Positions 1 to 8,342 of a stretch of DNA of 64,000 bases are shown in pieces. The translations under genes and the position numbers were made by a program. Source of the DNA: Symbiodinium natans (taxonomy: Eukaryota; Sar; Dinophyceae; Suessiales; Symbiodiniaceae). The stretch is taken from positions 536,176 to 600,175 of the forward strand of contig CAJNDS010000158.1 in the NCBI GenBank assembly GCA_905221605.1. The letters are read 5' to 3'. Within the stretch, counting starts at the first letter, position 1. Each line of letters opens with the position of its first letter. A model generated the notes under the pieces. It was not told where the DNA came from. It ran no database searches and saw only the letters and a list, made by a program, of their open reading frames with translations.

Positions 1-456
1 CCCCCTCCCCCAAACCCCGAACCCGCATGCTGGCAAGGCTTGAGCGCGCCGCCGAGAAGGAAGGTCTGAAGATGACTCTTCTGTGACTGAGCTTGCAAGT
101 CTAAGCTAGATCCTAGTGTCCTAGTGGACAGTTTTTTTGTAGGGTGCACACTGTGCGGTGCCAACAAAATAGTTTAGACCAACAAGCCACGACCCTTTAA
201 ACTTTTGTGGGGACTTTAACAGCCTTTGAACTCGTCAGCGAACCCACCTGTTCCAAACCCTGCACAGAATGGGCATATGTGAGGAATCCAGCCCCCCCCG
301 CCCCCCCCCCCCCCTCCCCCCTCCCCAAAGAAAAGAGAAGCTCGAGACCCTCTTCCACACCAGGCTCCGGCTGTCTCACATTCTCCCGGTGCCCTTCGAC
401 TCCTACTGGTACATCCTGGGGGCGCTCCCCGTAGGTGCCAGGTTTGTTAAGGTTTA
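1..456. other. Leader region with C-run and exon-like ORF
   Basis: The sequence is GC-rich with a C-homopolymer at about 294-320. After it, an open stretch at 320-457 on the + strand reads protein-like residues (for example LSHILPVPFDSYWYILGAL) and runs straight into a short TTTAGGG stub. It may be the 3' part of an exon, but no convincing splice pair was seen and GC-rich DNA is often open by chance. Nothing else is supported in 1-290. Confidence 0.25.
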
Positions 457-630
457 GGGTTTAGGACGGACCTCCTCCACCCTAAACCCTAAACCCTAAA
501 CCCTAAACCCTAAACCCTAAACCCTAAACCCTAAACCCTAAACCCTAAACCCTAAACCCTAAACCCTAAACCCTAGACCCTAGACCCTAGACCCTAAACC
601 CTAAACCCTAAACCCTAAACCCTAAACCCT
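457..630. repeat. Interstitial telomeric array (TTTAGGG stub, then ~20 CCCTAAA units)
   Basis: Two TTTAGGG units are followed, after about 16 bp, by about 20 CCCTAAA heptamers. Three successive CCCTAGA variants lie near 575-593. The two orientations face each other, as at a telomere-telomere junction, although the G-strand side is very short. Confidence 0.95.
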
Positions 631-943
631 ACACGCTAGGGCTTCAAACAAGCAAGCCCCAAGGGTGGGGGAGACAAACATGAAGGGTTGATAAACCCCA
701 TCCCAAGGGCTGATACACATAAGCCCCAAGGGTTGAAGCATGGATAAACCCCTATGTTCAAGAATGTTCCGACTTTTTCTCTTCTGGAGGTGTGCTGGAG
801 TTCATAGTCGCGCACTGGGTCGGCTGCTTGAAGACCGCCTTCCTCGACGCCTCCTTGGGGCTTCTGCTCCTCACGCCTGAAGCCCGGCCATCTCCAAGCC
901 GCAAACTTTCGGTAGTCAGTTCTCTAGGTGAATTAGGGTCGTA

Positions 944-1156
944 GTGCGTAGGGAGCTGCCCAAACAGACACTTAACACCCTCCGATCAAAAATTGCAGTA
1001 ACATTGTACCGCAGCCAGAGTTTTAACTGGTTGTCAGCACGAATGCCTGTACCCCCACAAGCTCCTGGTATTCGCATTGTGAATGTATCAGCGGCGGGTT
1101 TTCGTGAGGTTTGGGGGGGACACGTGCTTGCAAAGCTTGCAAAAGCTACACCCTGA
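944..1156 (+). CDS. Exon-like ORF, unknown product
   Basis: A 70-codon open frame reads a coherent soluble-protein sequence, including PKQTLNTLRSKIAVTLYRSQ and PPQAPGIRIVNVSAAGFREV. No domain is recognised. The ATG at 944 is simply the first in frame; the fragment may begin after an intron. A strong short exon follows at 1251 on the same strand. It could also be a chance ORF in GC-rich DNA. Confidence 0.35.
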   Translation: MRRELPKQTLNTLRSKIAVTLYRSQSFNWLSARMPVPPQAPGIRIVNVSAAGFREVWGGHVLAKLAKATP

Positions 1157-1250
1157 ATCGCCTTCTTTTGCCCTTCTGAGGTCGGTGGTGAGCCTGGAAG
1201 GTGCAGAGAAGCAAAACATCATCGTCGCCGAGTCCGCGTTTTGTCCGCAG

Positions 1251-1289
1251 GAAGGCCCCGCGCCAGTGGTCCCAAGACATCTCCGGCAG
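1251..1289 (+). CDS. Short internal exon (13 codons)
   Basis: A pyrimidine-rich stretch ending in gtccgcag precedes the segment and a consensus donor GTGAGT follows at 1290. The 39 nt are exactly 13 codons in phase 0 and read EGPAPVVPRHLRQ. The paired canonical splice sites are the evidence; the peptide is too short to classify. Bases 1290-1600 show a second possible acceptor near 1393 and nothing else supportable. Confidence 0.45.
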
Positions 1290-1600
1290 GTGAGTTTTGG
1301 GCCTTCAAAGTTTCAAAGCCTCGAGGGGGCAGAGAGAACAATCCGCAGGTGTGAGGCCGACTGAGAAGCATCACCGCAACGTGCCTGCAGTAGCGCCCAG
1401 GTCGGCTTTGCATTGGTGGCATTGCTGGTGCCTGGCTGAAGAATCCCCCTTTTTTGGAGGGTCACACGGGGTGCTTGGAATCGTATAGAAGAAGATAAGA
1501 AGCTTTTCTCTGCAGCGCTTCGGGTAGGGCTGCGCGAACCATAAGCCTATAAATCTTAAACCCCAAAACTGGCCCCAAACACCCTAAAACGCGAGGGTCT

Positions 1601-1701
1601 ATGAAAGCCCCGCCCCAACTGCCCAAGCAAAGCGTCATCCAGGTCCAAACCTTTGCTACGGGCCTGGTGAAAGACATCCTGGGCCTGGAGGAGACCGCAA
1701 G
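1601..1701 (+). CDS. Exon-like segment, unknown product
   Basis: From the ATG at 1601 the frame reads MKAPPQLPKQSVIQVQ and then TFATGLVKDILGLEETA, ending at a GT (gttttc) at 1702. The sequence has the composition of an alpha-helical soluble protein. Degenerate CCCTAAA-type sequence lies just upstream (1555-1595), the same arrangement seen at many other exon-like islands here. The upstream boundary is not fixed, because no clear acceptor AG is visible. Confidence 0.42.
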
Positions 1702-1789
1702 GTTTTCTTGTGTGTGGGGTTTCCTAAATGACGTGGGGTCCTTATGTTAAGGGGCTTCTACTACACCTGGGGATCTGTATTAGGGGGCC

Positions 1790-1803
1790 CTATTATTATT
1801 ATC

Positions 1804-1834
<31 letters not shown>

Positions 1835-1852
1835 TTGCTATTATTATTATGG
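1790..1852. repeat. (TTA)n microsatellite
   Basis: An ATT/TTA trinucleotide run of about 60 bp with a few interruptions. Bases 1702-1789 and 1853-2040 hold nothing else that can be supported. Confidence 0.9.
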
Positions 1853-2047
1853 AAAACCCCATGCGGGCGCGGGGCTAGGGCTTTAGGGTGGAGGGTTCAT
1901 GTTAAGTGGATTGCTGATGGCCCTCCCGGGGTACATTTTGAGCTACTGGAGAGGTTGTCTGGAGTTGCACCTATCATTGCCCTGAGGGTTTCGGGTTCAT
2001 TCTCACTTACGTCAGTCTGACCGAAGCCACCTTCGACACGCCGTTTA

Positions 2048-2190
2048 AGGCCCGGTGCCCTCCGTGCCAAGGAGGATGCAAAGAAGCCCGAGGCCACAGA
2101 CGCAGCGGCCGTCCAGGACCAGGTCGTCCAGCGGGGGGCGAAGGAAGTTGTTGGGGAGGGGTTTGGGGCGGTCGGGCTTAGGAAGTACAT
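2048..2190 (+). CDS. Exon, Ala/Lys/Glu-rich segment
   Basis: The frame starting AGG CCC GGT reads LRAKEDAKKPEATDAAAVQD, then QVVQRGAKEVVGEGFGAVG. It ends at a consensus donor GTAAGA at 2191; read through, it would hit TAA at 2192. A weak acceptor (gtttaag) lies at the left edge. The A/K/E/D-rich composition resembles flexible linkers common in dinoflagellate proteins. Further open sequence at 2430-2550 (GEAKAEAPGAAATDADKG) may be another exon of the same gene. Confidence 0.45.
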
Positions 2191-2549
2191 GTAAGATGAA
2201 GTGAGGTCACATGGTTTAAGGTGCACCTTATGGGCAAGGCCTCGTTTTGGTGCAGTCACGGGGGCCCTGAGCCCTGTCGGGCTACCACTTCACGCCCTTC
2301 ATTGCCCAACTTTGTGAACCTGGGACTGGATGATTCCGGAACCACGGAGTTGTGGATGCATGGGCCTCTATATGAGATTATAGATTGACGTAGGATACCT
2401 ATTAAAGATCTACACACAACCTCGCAGCTCGAATGGGAGAGCTGCCTCATGTCTACACTCCCTGCCCGGGTGCGGAGAGGCCAAAGCAGAAGCACCTGGA
2501 GCTGCCGCAACTGATGCTGACAAGGGCACGATGTGATCCTGTCAAAAGG

Positions 2550-2584
2550 GGGGTTTAGGGTTTAGGGTTTAGGGTTTAGGGGTT
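2550..2584. repeat. Interstitial telomeric repeat (TTTAGGG)
   Basis: Four to five G-strand heptamers directly follow the exon-like stretch at 2430-2550. Confidence 0.95.
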
Positions 2585-2857
2585 TGTGTCGTCGCTTATC
2601 TTTTGCAGTCGCTAGTCGTAGTCCCGGACCTCCTCGGAGAAGGTGCAGTAGTACTTAGTCACTACTTTAAGTCATCCTGACACGATCAAAGTTGTTGGCA
2701 AATCAGTCATGGACCGTCATGCAACACAGAAGTTGGCGCGCACTTCTTCATGTAGTTAGGTTTCACGGATGGATTTGATTAGGGCCGCTTGCCACCTGCA
2801 CGCGGAAAAAGAAACACCCATGCGCAGCAGGCTAAGGTTTTGAGACCACCCCTCGTG

Positions 2858-2987
2858 GCCCCCCATATGGTCACTTCTCCAGATTGGGGGGCGGTCCCTT
2901 TTGGGGTTGCTACTAGAAGGCAAGCCCCCAACATATTCAGGGCACCCCCAGAGGGGACATAATTTAGAGAACGGACCATATGGCCCC
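2858..2987. mobile_element. Short inverted-repeat element, family 2
   Basis: The left end reads CCCCATATGGTCACTTCTCC. The right end is its approximate reverse complement (…GAGAACGGACCATATGGCCC). The element is about 130 bp and has no ORF. The same termini recur at 45911-46012, so this is a dispersed MITE-like or introner-like family. Target-site duplications could not be fixed. Confidence 0.6.
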
Positions 2988-3062
2988 AAACAGAGAAAGT
3001 CCCCTCCGGACGTAAAGAGAAGCTGCTGGTACGGCGCTCTCAAACCCCCTGATCCAATAGGA

Positions 3063-3112
3063 TTTTAGGGGTTTAGGGTTTGGGGTTTAGGGGAATCCGC
3101 CCTAAACCCCAC
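3063..3112. repeat. Degenerate telomeric repeat cluster
   Basis: Imperfect TTTAGGG copies are followed within 20 bp by one CCCTAAACCCC unit facing the other way, just upstream of an exon-like segment. Confidence 0.8.
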
Positions 3113-3172
3113 GACCCCTCGCCTTCCCGCGTTGACGGTGAGGAACCACCGGCGAACCGTCGGGAAGGCAAG
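3113..3172 (+). CDS. Exon-like segment ending at a GT donor
   Basis: The frame reads SPSRVDGEEPPANRREGK and then meets AAG|GTTTCG at 3173. The charged, proline-containing composition suits a linker. A CCCTAAACCCC copy immediately precedes it. The acceptor is unresolved. Bases 3173-3370 hold nothing else supportable. Confidence 0.3.
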
Positions 3173-3370
3173 GTTTCGGCACGAGAGGGCTTGGGGGTTT
3201 CGATCAACCCGAATCAAGGAGGAATTTGGGTGCGTGTCTCAAGTAGGCTGTGTCTGACATGACGCATCCGCTCACGAAATAGGGAGTTCAATTCGGCGAG
3301 ATTTCCGCCTCCTGCGCGCAGGTGACACTACGCAATGCTCTCCGGAAGGCACTCCAACGATGCAGGATGA

Positions 3371-3505
3371 TGTTTAGGGTTTGTAGGGTTTAGGGTTTGG
3401 GGTGGTTTAGGGTTTGGGGTGGTTTAGGGTTGGGGTGGTTTAAGGTTTAGGGTTTAGGGTTTGGGGTTTCTTGGGTTTGGGGGTTTAGGGTTTACGGGCT
3501 TTACG
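3371..3505. repeat. Degenerate TTTAGGG array
   Basis: About 15 G-strand heptamers with TTTGGGG, TTTAAGG and other variants. Confidence 0.9.
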
Positions 3506-3608
3506 GTTTTCTTGTGCATCTCGCTCCGTCTGCGGCGTGGCACCATCCTTGCACGGAGTTTCGGCGCCCTCGAAGGAGTATGGGCCCTCACAGGCCCTCA
3601 CAGCCCAA

Positions 3609-3702
3609 AACCCCCTCCCCCCCCCTAACCCCCCCCCCCCCCCCTTACCCCCCCTCCCCCCCTTACCCCGCTCCCCCCCCCCCCCCCCCCAAAAAAAAAA
3701 AA
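3609..3702. repeat. C-homopolymer blocks ending in an A-run
   Basis: Runs of 6-18 C separated by TAA/TTA/T, then about 13 A. It reads like a collapsed or slipped CCCTAAA-type tract and sits directly before an exon-like segment. Confidence 0.9.
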
Positions 3703-3813
3703 ACCGACATCCCCAAGCCCGACGATACTGTAGAGGCCTTAAAGCGCAAGGCCACGCCGACGATGCAGCACACGTCCACCGGGGCGGACCAAGCTCAGGT
3801 CTCCACTCCACAG
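3703..3813 (+). CDS. Exon, 37 codons, unknown product
   Basis: The open frame TDIPKPDDTVEALKRKATP, then MQHTSTGADQAQVSTPQ, runs from the end of the A-run to CAG|GTCCCA. It is 111 nt in phase 0, close to the 87-111 nt of other exon candidates in this window. The composition is hydrophilic and flexible. The frame stays open to 3963, so the donor is a best guess. Confidence 0.45.
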
Positions 3814-4011
3814 GTCCCAGCTTGCCGGGGGGCACTGTTCAGGTTTAGGCCTTTGCTTGTGCTGTTGTTGGTGCGCTTAAGTTTTGTGGTGCTCTTCAAT
3901 CGGAAGCCACGAAGTAGGGTTGGATCCTCTTTGCGACCTGCACCCTGGAGTAGGAGGCTGTAAGTTTCCAGGCTTCGGGCGTGCTCCGAAAATCACAGCT
4001 ACACCCTGAAG

Positions 4012-4063
4012 CCTAAACCCTAAACCCTAAACCCTAAACCCTAAACCCTAAACCCTAAACCCC
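4012..4063. repeat. Interstitial CCCTAAA array
   Basis: Seven C-strand heptamers. A good acceptor (gcctcattcag) follows at 4081 and opens a protein-like stretch to about 4170 (LAPLKEHPGLKVAVPHK). Its donor could not be placed. Confidence 0.95.
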
Positions 4064-4217
4064 CTTGTGCGCCTCATTCAGGAGGTCCCCTGGCGACCTC
4101 CTGGCCGGTCCGGTCCGCCCTGGCGCCACTCAAGGAACACCCAGGGTTGAAAGTTGCTGTCCCTCACAAGCAAAAAATGTGAAGATGATACTCTTCCGTT
4201 GCTTTTATGAGAATACT

Positions 4218-4293
4218 ATGTATATATATATATATATATCATATATATATATATATACATATAGATAGATAGATATATATATATATATATAAA
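4218..4293. repeat. (TA)n microsatellite
   Basis: TA and TAGA dinucleotide/tetranucleotide runs. Between here and 4432 only a Lys/Glu-rich open stretch (GKKEAEEATPKARRAPL, 4371-4430) is notable; it runs into the next telomeric array. Confidence 0.9.
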
Positions 4294-4432
4294 CAATAGA
4301 CGAATATATAATGGAGAATGACAATCATGTCCACAATAATCATCGCTGGCCGCTTGCTGCAAAGGAGCCCTCGGGGCAAGAAGGAAGCCGAAGAGGCGAC
4401 GCCGAAAGCGAGGCGCGCTCCCCTCTCTGCTC

Positions 4433-4508
4433 TGGGTTTAGGGTTTAGGGTTTAGGGTTTAGGGTTTAGGGTTTCGGGTTTAGGGTGTCGGGTTTCGGGT
4501 CTAGGGTT
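4433..4508. repeat. Interstitial TTTAGGG array
   Basis: About ten G-strand heptamers, the distal ones degenerate (TTTCGGG, TCTAGGG). Confidence 0.95.
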
Positions 4509-4528
4509 CTGAGGTATGGGCCCTTGGG

Positions 4529-4774
4529 TTGTATAGGGTGTACGAGGGGTATATGCCGGGTTTAAGGGCCCGTATGAAGGACCATTTAGTTACCCTAAGA
4601 TTACTCTTGAATAAATGGGCATGGCCGACTGCTTTGAGGAGCGTCTCCCCTCGACTTCAGATGGGCAGGCGCGAACATGAGCATGCAACACACATGGTCA
4701 TGCGTATGACATGGAAAGACATAGAAATCTTTGCAGGAATCGGGCAAGCATCCGTGATCCAGAACAAGATGTAA
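4529..4774 (+). CDS. 81-codon ORF, unknown product
   Basis: The ORF reads a coherent sequence (MKDHLVTLRLLLNKWAWPTA; MTWKDIEIFAGIGQASVIQ) ending in a stop at 4772-4774. No family is recognised. Its first codons overlap degenerate telomeric sequence, so the true exon probably starts later, perhaps near the internal Met of MKDHL. It could be a terminal exon. Confidence 0.4.
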   Translation: MYRVYEGYMPGLRARMKDHLVTLRLLLNKWAWPTALRSVSPRLQMGRREHEHATHMVMRMTWKDIEIFAGIGQASVIQNKM

Positions 4775-4901
4775 ATAGCAAGAAGACTGCTAGTCAGAAT
4801 CCACGGCGAGCTGTGCAGAGCAGCGCCTGGTTTCAACGATCTCAAAGTCGAAGCATCGGCACCAGGGAAGTTTGAAACCCGATGGCAGATGAATCGGGAC
4901 T

Positions 4902-5375
4902 GTGCTGGAGCAGTGGGCAGCTCAGTTTTTACGGCCCCACTCTCTGAGTGCGTGCCCTTGCAGGCGCGTCGATGGCGGTGAAGGTGAGAACTCACAGGGC
5001 GTAGTCCAAGAAGAGGAGACTGGCAGGAGCTCCAAGAAATCAGGGGGCTTTTGCAATCGGTTCGCATCTCTCTTCTCGCATTCCAGACAAGGACCATTGC
5101 AGTCGCATGCAATCGCTAGCCCGTTCCCTCCTGCCATGCCATGGTCCTGTCACAGCCCGTCCATGATTGGAACATTCACAGGAGCCGTCACAAGTGGAAG
5201 CTACGAAAGCCGACGGACTCGGAGCCCAGGCCAGGGACACTCCGGGGCGACTAGTAGTTTTCGAAAACGCCGTCGGAAGAAAGGTTTGAGAGAACTCCGT
5301 GTGGGGCTCCTCTGCAAAAAGCGGAGTTCGTCACCAATGCCCCGAGCCTGGACCCCCCCGAGCTCGAGTAAGTAA
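4902..5375 (+). CDS. 157-codon ORF, Ser/Arg/Lys-rich
   Basis: This is the longest + frame in the first 6 kb outside poly-C tracts. It contains polar stretches (GENSQGVVQEEETGRSSKKS) and a basic cluster (SSFRKRRRKKGLRELRVG). An antisense frame of 151 codons also exists at 4657-5112, so strand choice is not certain. The region may hold one or two exons rather than a complete gene. Confidence 0.35.
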   Translation: MLEQWAAQFLRPHSLSACPCRRVDGGEGENSQGVVQEEETGRSSKKSGGFCNRFASLFSHSRQGPLQSHAIASPFPPAMPWSCHSPSMIGTFTGAVTSGSYESRRTRSPGQGHSGATSSFRKRRRKKGLRELRVGLLCKKRSSSPMPRAWTPPSSSK

Positions 5376-5686
5376 TTACGTAGGCAGAGGCATCGACGGG
5401 GGAATTATCAGGAGCCTAGCCACATGCAGTCCGCGTCTCTACGCGAAAGCGAAGCCACTGTTTCAGCTTGGGGGAAGAAGGCGGAAGCGCCATTTAGCAT
5501 TTAGGCTACTTTAAAGCACCCTTGAGGTGATTTGTTGAGGTGTGCGGCAGTTGAAAGAGGTGAGTGAGTGTAGCGTTTGACGGGTGAGGGTGAGCGAGTT
5601 CGACTGAGCCTGGAGAGTGTTTTCACGCTCCATAGCCGAGGACAGTGGAGCAGTAGGCGGCTTCAAACAACAAAACGCAACCCCAC

Positions 5687-6034
5687 TTGGGCCCCACTAC
5701 GTGCAGTACTTCTACAGTCTTGCTGAGCTCGTACCATCTTCACAACTTCCAGCGTCCTTCCGATGTGATACCAACATGCCATTCGCTGCTCGCTGTCCTC
5801 GATGCTAAAGCTTGTGCATCCTCAATGGCCTCGGATTCTCTGCTTCTCGACACTGAGACTCCCGCAGCCTTGCAGGCCTCCAGATCCAGAGAGCGACGAC
5901 GTCGAAGGCACGCCCACGAGCCGCCGGCTACCACGCATGGTGAGGACCCCCCCCCCCCCCCCCGTTTAAGAGTTTGGGCTTCAGGGTTTTTGGGTTTTGA
6001 CAGAGAAACCCAGGGGAGCCCGGTGAGGGTTTAG
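5687..6034 (+). CDS. Exon-like ORF ending near a C-homopolymer
   Basis: The part from about 5800 is most protein-like: LDAKACASSMASDSLLLDTE, then TPAALQASRSRERRRRRHA. A donor-like CATG|GTGAGG lies at 5939-5945 just before a C15 tract, so the exon probably ends there and the Pro-rich tail is spurious. Confidence 0.35.
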   Translation: MGPTTCSTSTVLLSSYHLHNFQRPSDVIPTCHSLLAVLDAKACASSMASDSLLLDTETPAALQASRSRERRRRRHAHEPPATTHGEDPPPPPRLRVWASGFLGFDRETQGSPVRV

Positions 6035-6057
6035 GGCGACATCTCAGCCCTTGGGGC

Positions 6058-6252
6058 TTATCGGGAGGTCACCCAGAGGCCTCTGGCGAGGTTCTTGCGC
6101 TTGCTTTCAGGAGCGCCGACCAGTCGGGTGATGGAGAGCGCAGGCAGGGCATCGTCACACGCTCGAAATTCCACAGCGCTCTCGACTTCTCCGGTGGGGA
6201 TAGGATACAGAGAAGAACGGAAGACACACTCGGACTCAGTCCATCCCAACAT
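6058..6252 (-). CDS. Possible minus-strand exon
   Basis: On the minus strand a pyrimidine-rich stretch ending in AG precedes an open frame reading ESAVEFRACDDALPALSITR. The plus strand is also open over the same bases (6095-6292), so this is tentative. Confidence 0.22.
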   Translation of the reverse strand: MLGWTESECVFRSSLYPIPTGEVESAVEFRACDDALPALSITRLVGAPESKRKNLARGLWVTSR

Positions 6253-6570
6253 GGGACTGTTCTGCAGAAGGGCCCTACGTTTGGCTACGTAAGAGTCGGA
6301 CGCGGTCGGTAAACCGAGCCTCTGCTAGCTCGAGGCCAGCTGGCCCGAGCTCGACGTTCGCTGGGTCCTCGCCCAGGCAAGCCGTGTGATAAGTGCACAT
6401 ATAACCCACTTGTATAAGTGTAGCTATAACCACTTATAAGCCCCTGAAGTGCCCTAATAGGGTTTTCACGGTTATATGTTGAAGTCTCTCCTTTTTCAGA
6501 CAAGATTCGTGGATCGGGCCTCTGAGGCAACTCTGTGCTTGGTTGCGTGTGTCCTTACGTGTGTGTCTCC

Positions 6571-6682
6571 GTGTGGGGGTTTACGACAGCAAGGGACCCC
6601 TAATATAGCCCCCCGACTAGTAGCGTTCCCTTATAATAAGGACCCCAATAAGGTACCCCCAATTTCGGAAACCCTCGCAAAG
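6571..6682 (+). mobile_element. Short inverted-repeat element, family 1 (likely intron 3' part)
   Basis: Left end GTGGGGGTTTACGA, internal AATAAGGACCCCAATAAGG, right end AATTTCGGAAACCCTCGCAAAG. The same modules recur at 20813, 36248, 43750-43985, 44991 and 49232. The right end is followed directly by an exon at 6683, as expected if the element supplies the intron. Confidence 0.6.
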
Positions 6683-6889
6683 AGAGGCCGATGAAGGAGA
6701 TTCAGGAAAGTCGGAAGTCAGTACTGGTTGCTAGTGGCTACTCCAAATGCAGGATGATGAAGCTCCCGAGGCTCTGGGAATTGGAGAGAGGACTTGCGCC
6801 TTTGTATGTAGTGGTGCAGACAGAGACATTTCCGCAGATCGGACGCGGACTCTGCCTCCGACGACGTCTCACAGCTGCCGGCCACGGGC
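6683..6889 (+). CDS. Three consecutive exons upstream of the 1.5-kb array
   Basis: Exon 6683-6720 (RPMKEIQESRKS) ends at GTACTG. Exon 6753-6790 (DDEAPEALGIGE plus 2 nt) follows atgcag and ends at a GA donor. Exon 6838-6889 (SDADSASDDVSQLPATG) follows ttccgcag and ends at a strong GC donor, GCAAGT. The junction phases agree (0/0 and 2+1). The predicted peptide is acidic and disordered, like the repeated exons downstream, so these are probably 5' exons of the same gene. The 32-nt and 47-nt introns are short, which is a weakness. Confidence 0.42.
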
Positions 6890-7092
6890 GCAAGTGAGGC
6901 GGTGCAGTGCTGAATGCCGCAGGCTGTGGAATAGGCTGGACGCTCGCACGCGAGGAGCTGCCCGAGCGCTACGCCCGCTTTGCGCCCAAGGATCCCAGGC
7001 ACGGCAGCTAGAAATTTGTTGATCAAGTTTCGCGTGGTCATTCTGGAACGCCTGGGCAGGCTGCTGCACCAAGAAGGCGTGGCCGAAGACAG

Positions 7093-7199
7093 TGCCAGGG
7101 CAGACGAGAAACCGGCAGACGCTTCCGCGAGCTCCACAGACGCCGATCCGGTTGTTTCCAGGATCGAAGAGACGCGGTTGTCCCTCGTGGCTTCAACGC
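7093..7199 (+). CDS. Acidic repeat exon, first copy
   Basis: After gccgaagacag, the 107-nt exon reads SARADEKPADASASSTDADP in the frame T|GCC AGG and ends ACG C|GTAGTG (phase 2 in, phase 1 out). Paralogous copies lie at 8588, 10173, 11701, 13018, 14525, within 15934-16072, and in more divergent form at 17138 and 18050. Ala/Ser/Asp/Glu dominate in every copy, pointing to a disordered acidic region. Confidence 0.5.
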
Positions 7200-7299
7200 G
7201 TAGTGACTTGCAACATACAGTTGAAGTGTAAGTATGTCATAGTATGTGTACGGTCATTGTCACACGTTGTTCAGCTTCTTTGTAGATCTGCATCGCCAG

Positions 7300-7365
7300 C
7301 GAGGAGTGCCCGGAAAAAGGAGCCGGACTCTGCCAAAGCTGCCAGTGCTCTGAAAGCCAGGCCAG
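7300..7365 (+). CDS. RSARKK-type repeat exon, first copy
   Basis: The acceptor GCCAG|CGAGG is the point where all copies become alignable; the sequence upstream diverges in the last units. The 66-nt exon (22 codons, phase 1 in and out) reads RSARKKEPDSAKAASALKAR and ends at G|GTTCTC. Units 8 and 9 differ here by +3 nt insertions that keep the frame. The phase follows correctly from the acidic exon and into the EAAxDP exon. It is basic and Ala-rich. Confidence 0.5.
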
Positions 7366-7788
7366 GTTCTCGTGCTGTGTTTGGAGATCCCGAGTCATGC
7401 GGCAGTCAGCATCAGTGATGATGTAGTGATACTGGGCACGTGGGCTGCACAATAGTTCTGCCGTACGGGCTCCGTGGCTGGCAGGAGTGAGTCTCCCAGG
7501 CTTCAGACGAGCAGGCCGGAAGGAAAAGACACATGAAGACATGTTTGGGGACTGGTGATGACTGCTGTATACTGCCGTCTAAGAGCTGAGCTCCTGCGTG
7601 CGCTTGCGTTCTGGCCCCCAGCCCCGCACCTGGATGAGGGTCGACGGAAGTCCAGCCGAGCTGCAGGAAGGAGCGACGGGCAGGACGGAGTGGCGAGAAA
7701 CGAAAGTTGGGAAAGGGTGCTTTGGAAGATGCTTTGAGGCTTTCAGGCGCTGGGGTCAACTGCTAGGATGCTGTGATACGCTGCGCCT

Positions 7789-8043
7789 GTGCCCATGTTC
7801 GAACCTTGTCTGGACGACTTCTTTGGTCTTGACCGTTCAATTCCTTTCCGACGTATAGGAGCCGAACCGGAAAGAAAGCAACTTCGCCCAGTTCCCGGTC
7901 GTGTCTTGGCTGTGTTGGCTGTGGGCAGTGTGGAAATCGTGTGGGTGGAGCTTAAAGGCACACGCGGTCACGTGTGGTTGCTGACAAAGGCCGGCGGCTG
8001 GTGCAGAGGTTGCCGCAGACCCCGCGCTGACGCGCGACAGTGA
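7789..8043 (+). CDS. Conserved 84-codon ORF, alternative to exon at 8007
   Basis: An ORF beginning MFEPCLDDFF and containing VWVELKGTRGHVWLLTKAGG is open in units at 7789, 9325, 10946 (shortened), 12278, 13696, 15181 and 16595; the last has an in-frame 9-nt loss. The motif loosely recalls SH3-like repeats of dinoflagellate proteins, which is a weak resemblance only. It overlaps the exon at 8007-8072 in another frame, so at most one reading is right at its end. An antisense frame is conserved too. Confidence 0.25.
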   Translation: MPMFEPCLDDFFGLDRSIPFRRIGAEPERKQLRPVPGRVLAVLAVGSVEIVWVELKGTRGHVWLLTKAGGWCRGCRRPRADARQ

Positions 8044-8072
8044 GCGGAGCAGTGCCAGGACTTCAGACGCTT
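8007..8072 (+). CDS. EAAxDP-type repeat exon, first copy
   Basis: After ctggtgcag the frame AG GCT/GTT GCC reads (E)VAADPALTRDSERSSARTSD and ends GCT T|GTACGT. It is 66 nt, phase 1 in and out. In the divergent copy at 17770 two compensating 3-nt indels and many substitutions keep the frame (EAAEDSEELPRDSGRTARTP). That pattern suggests selection on the protein. Confidence 0.48.
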
Positions 8073-8342
8073 GTACGTTGGGTGGTTGCTAGAGAAAGAG
8101 TCGTGGCGGCTGCACATCAGACTCTGACAAATGACTCTCTAAGACTTGTGGAGGAGCCATTCGCCCAGAGGGCCGTCCTCTCCGACGTCACGCCGGCAAG
8201 GGAAGAGGCGGCAAGAAGTGATTGCACGGGCTAGAGCCTGAAGATGCTTGAAGTAGGGCTTCCTGGTCTTCTCCGGTGCCGATGGCTTTAAAAGTGTACT
8301 GCGCTGCGCATCGCGTTTGCCACGGAGTCTGCTGGCTTGCAG

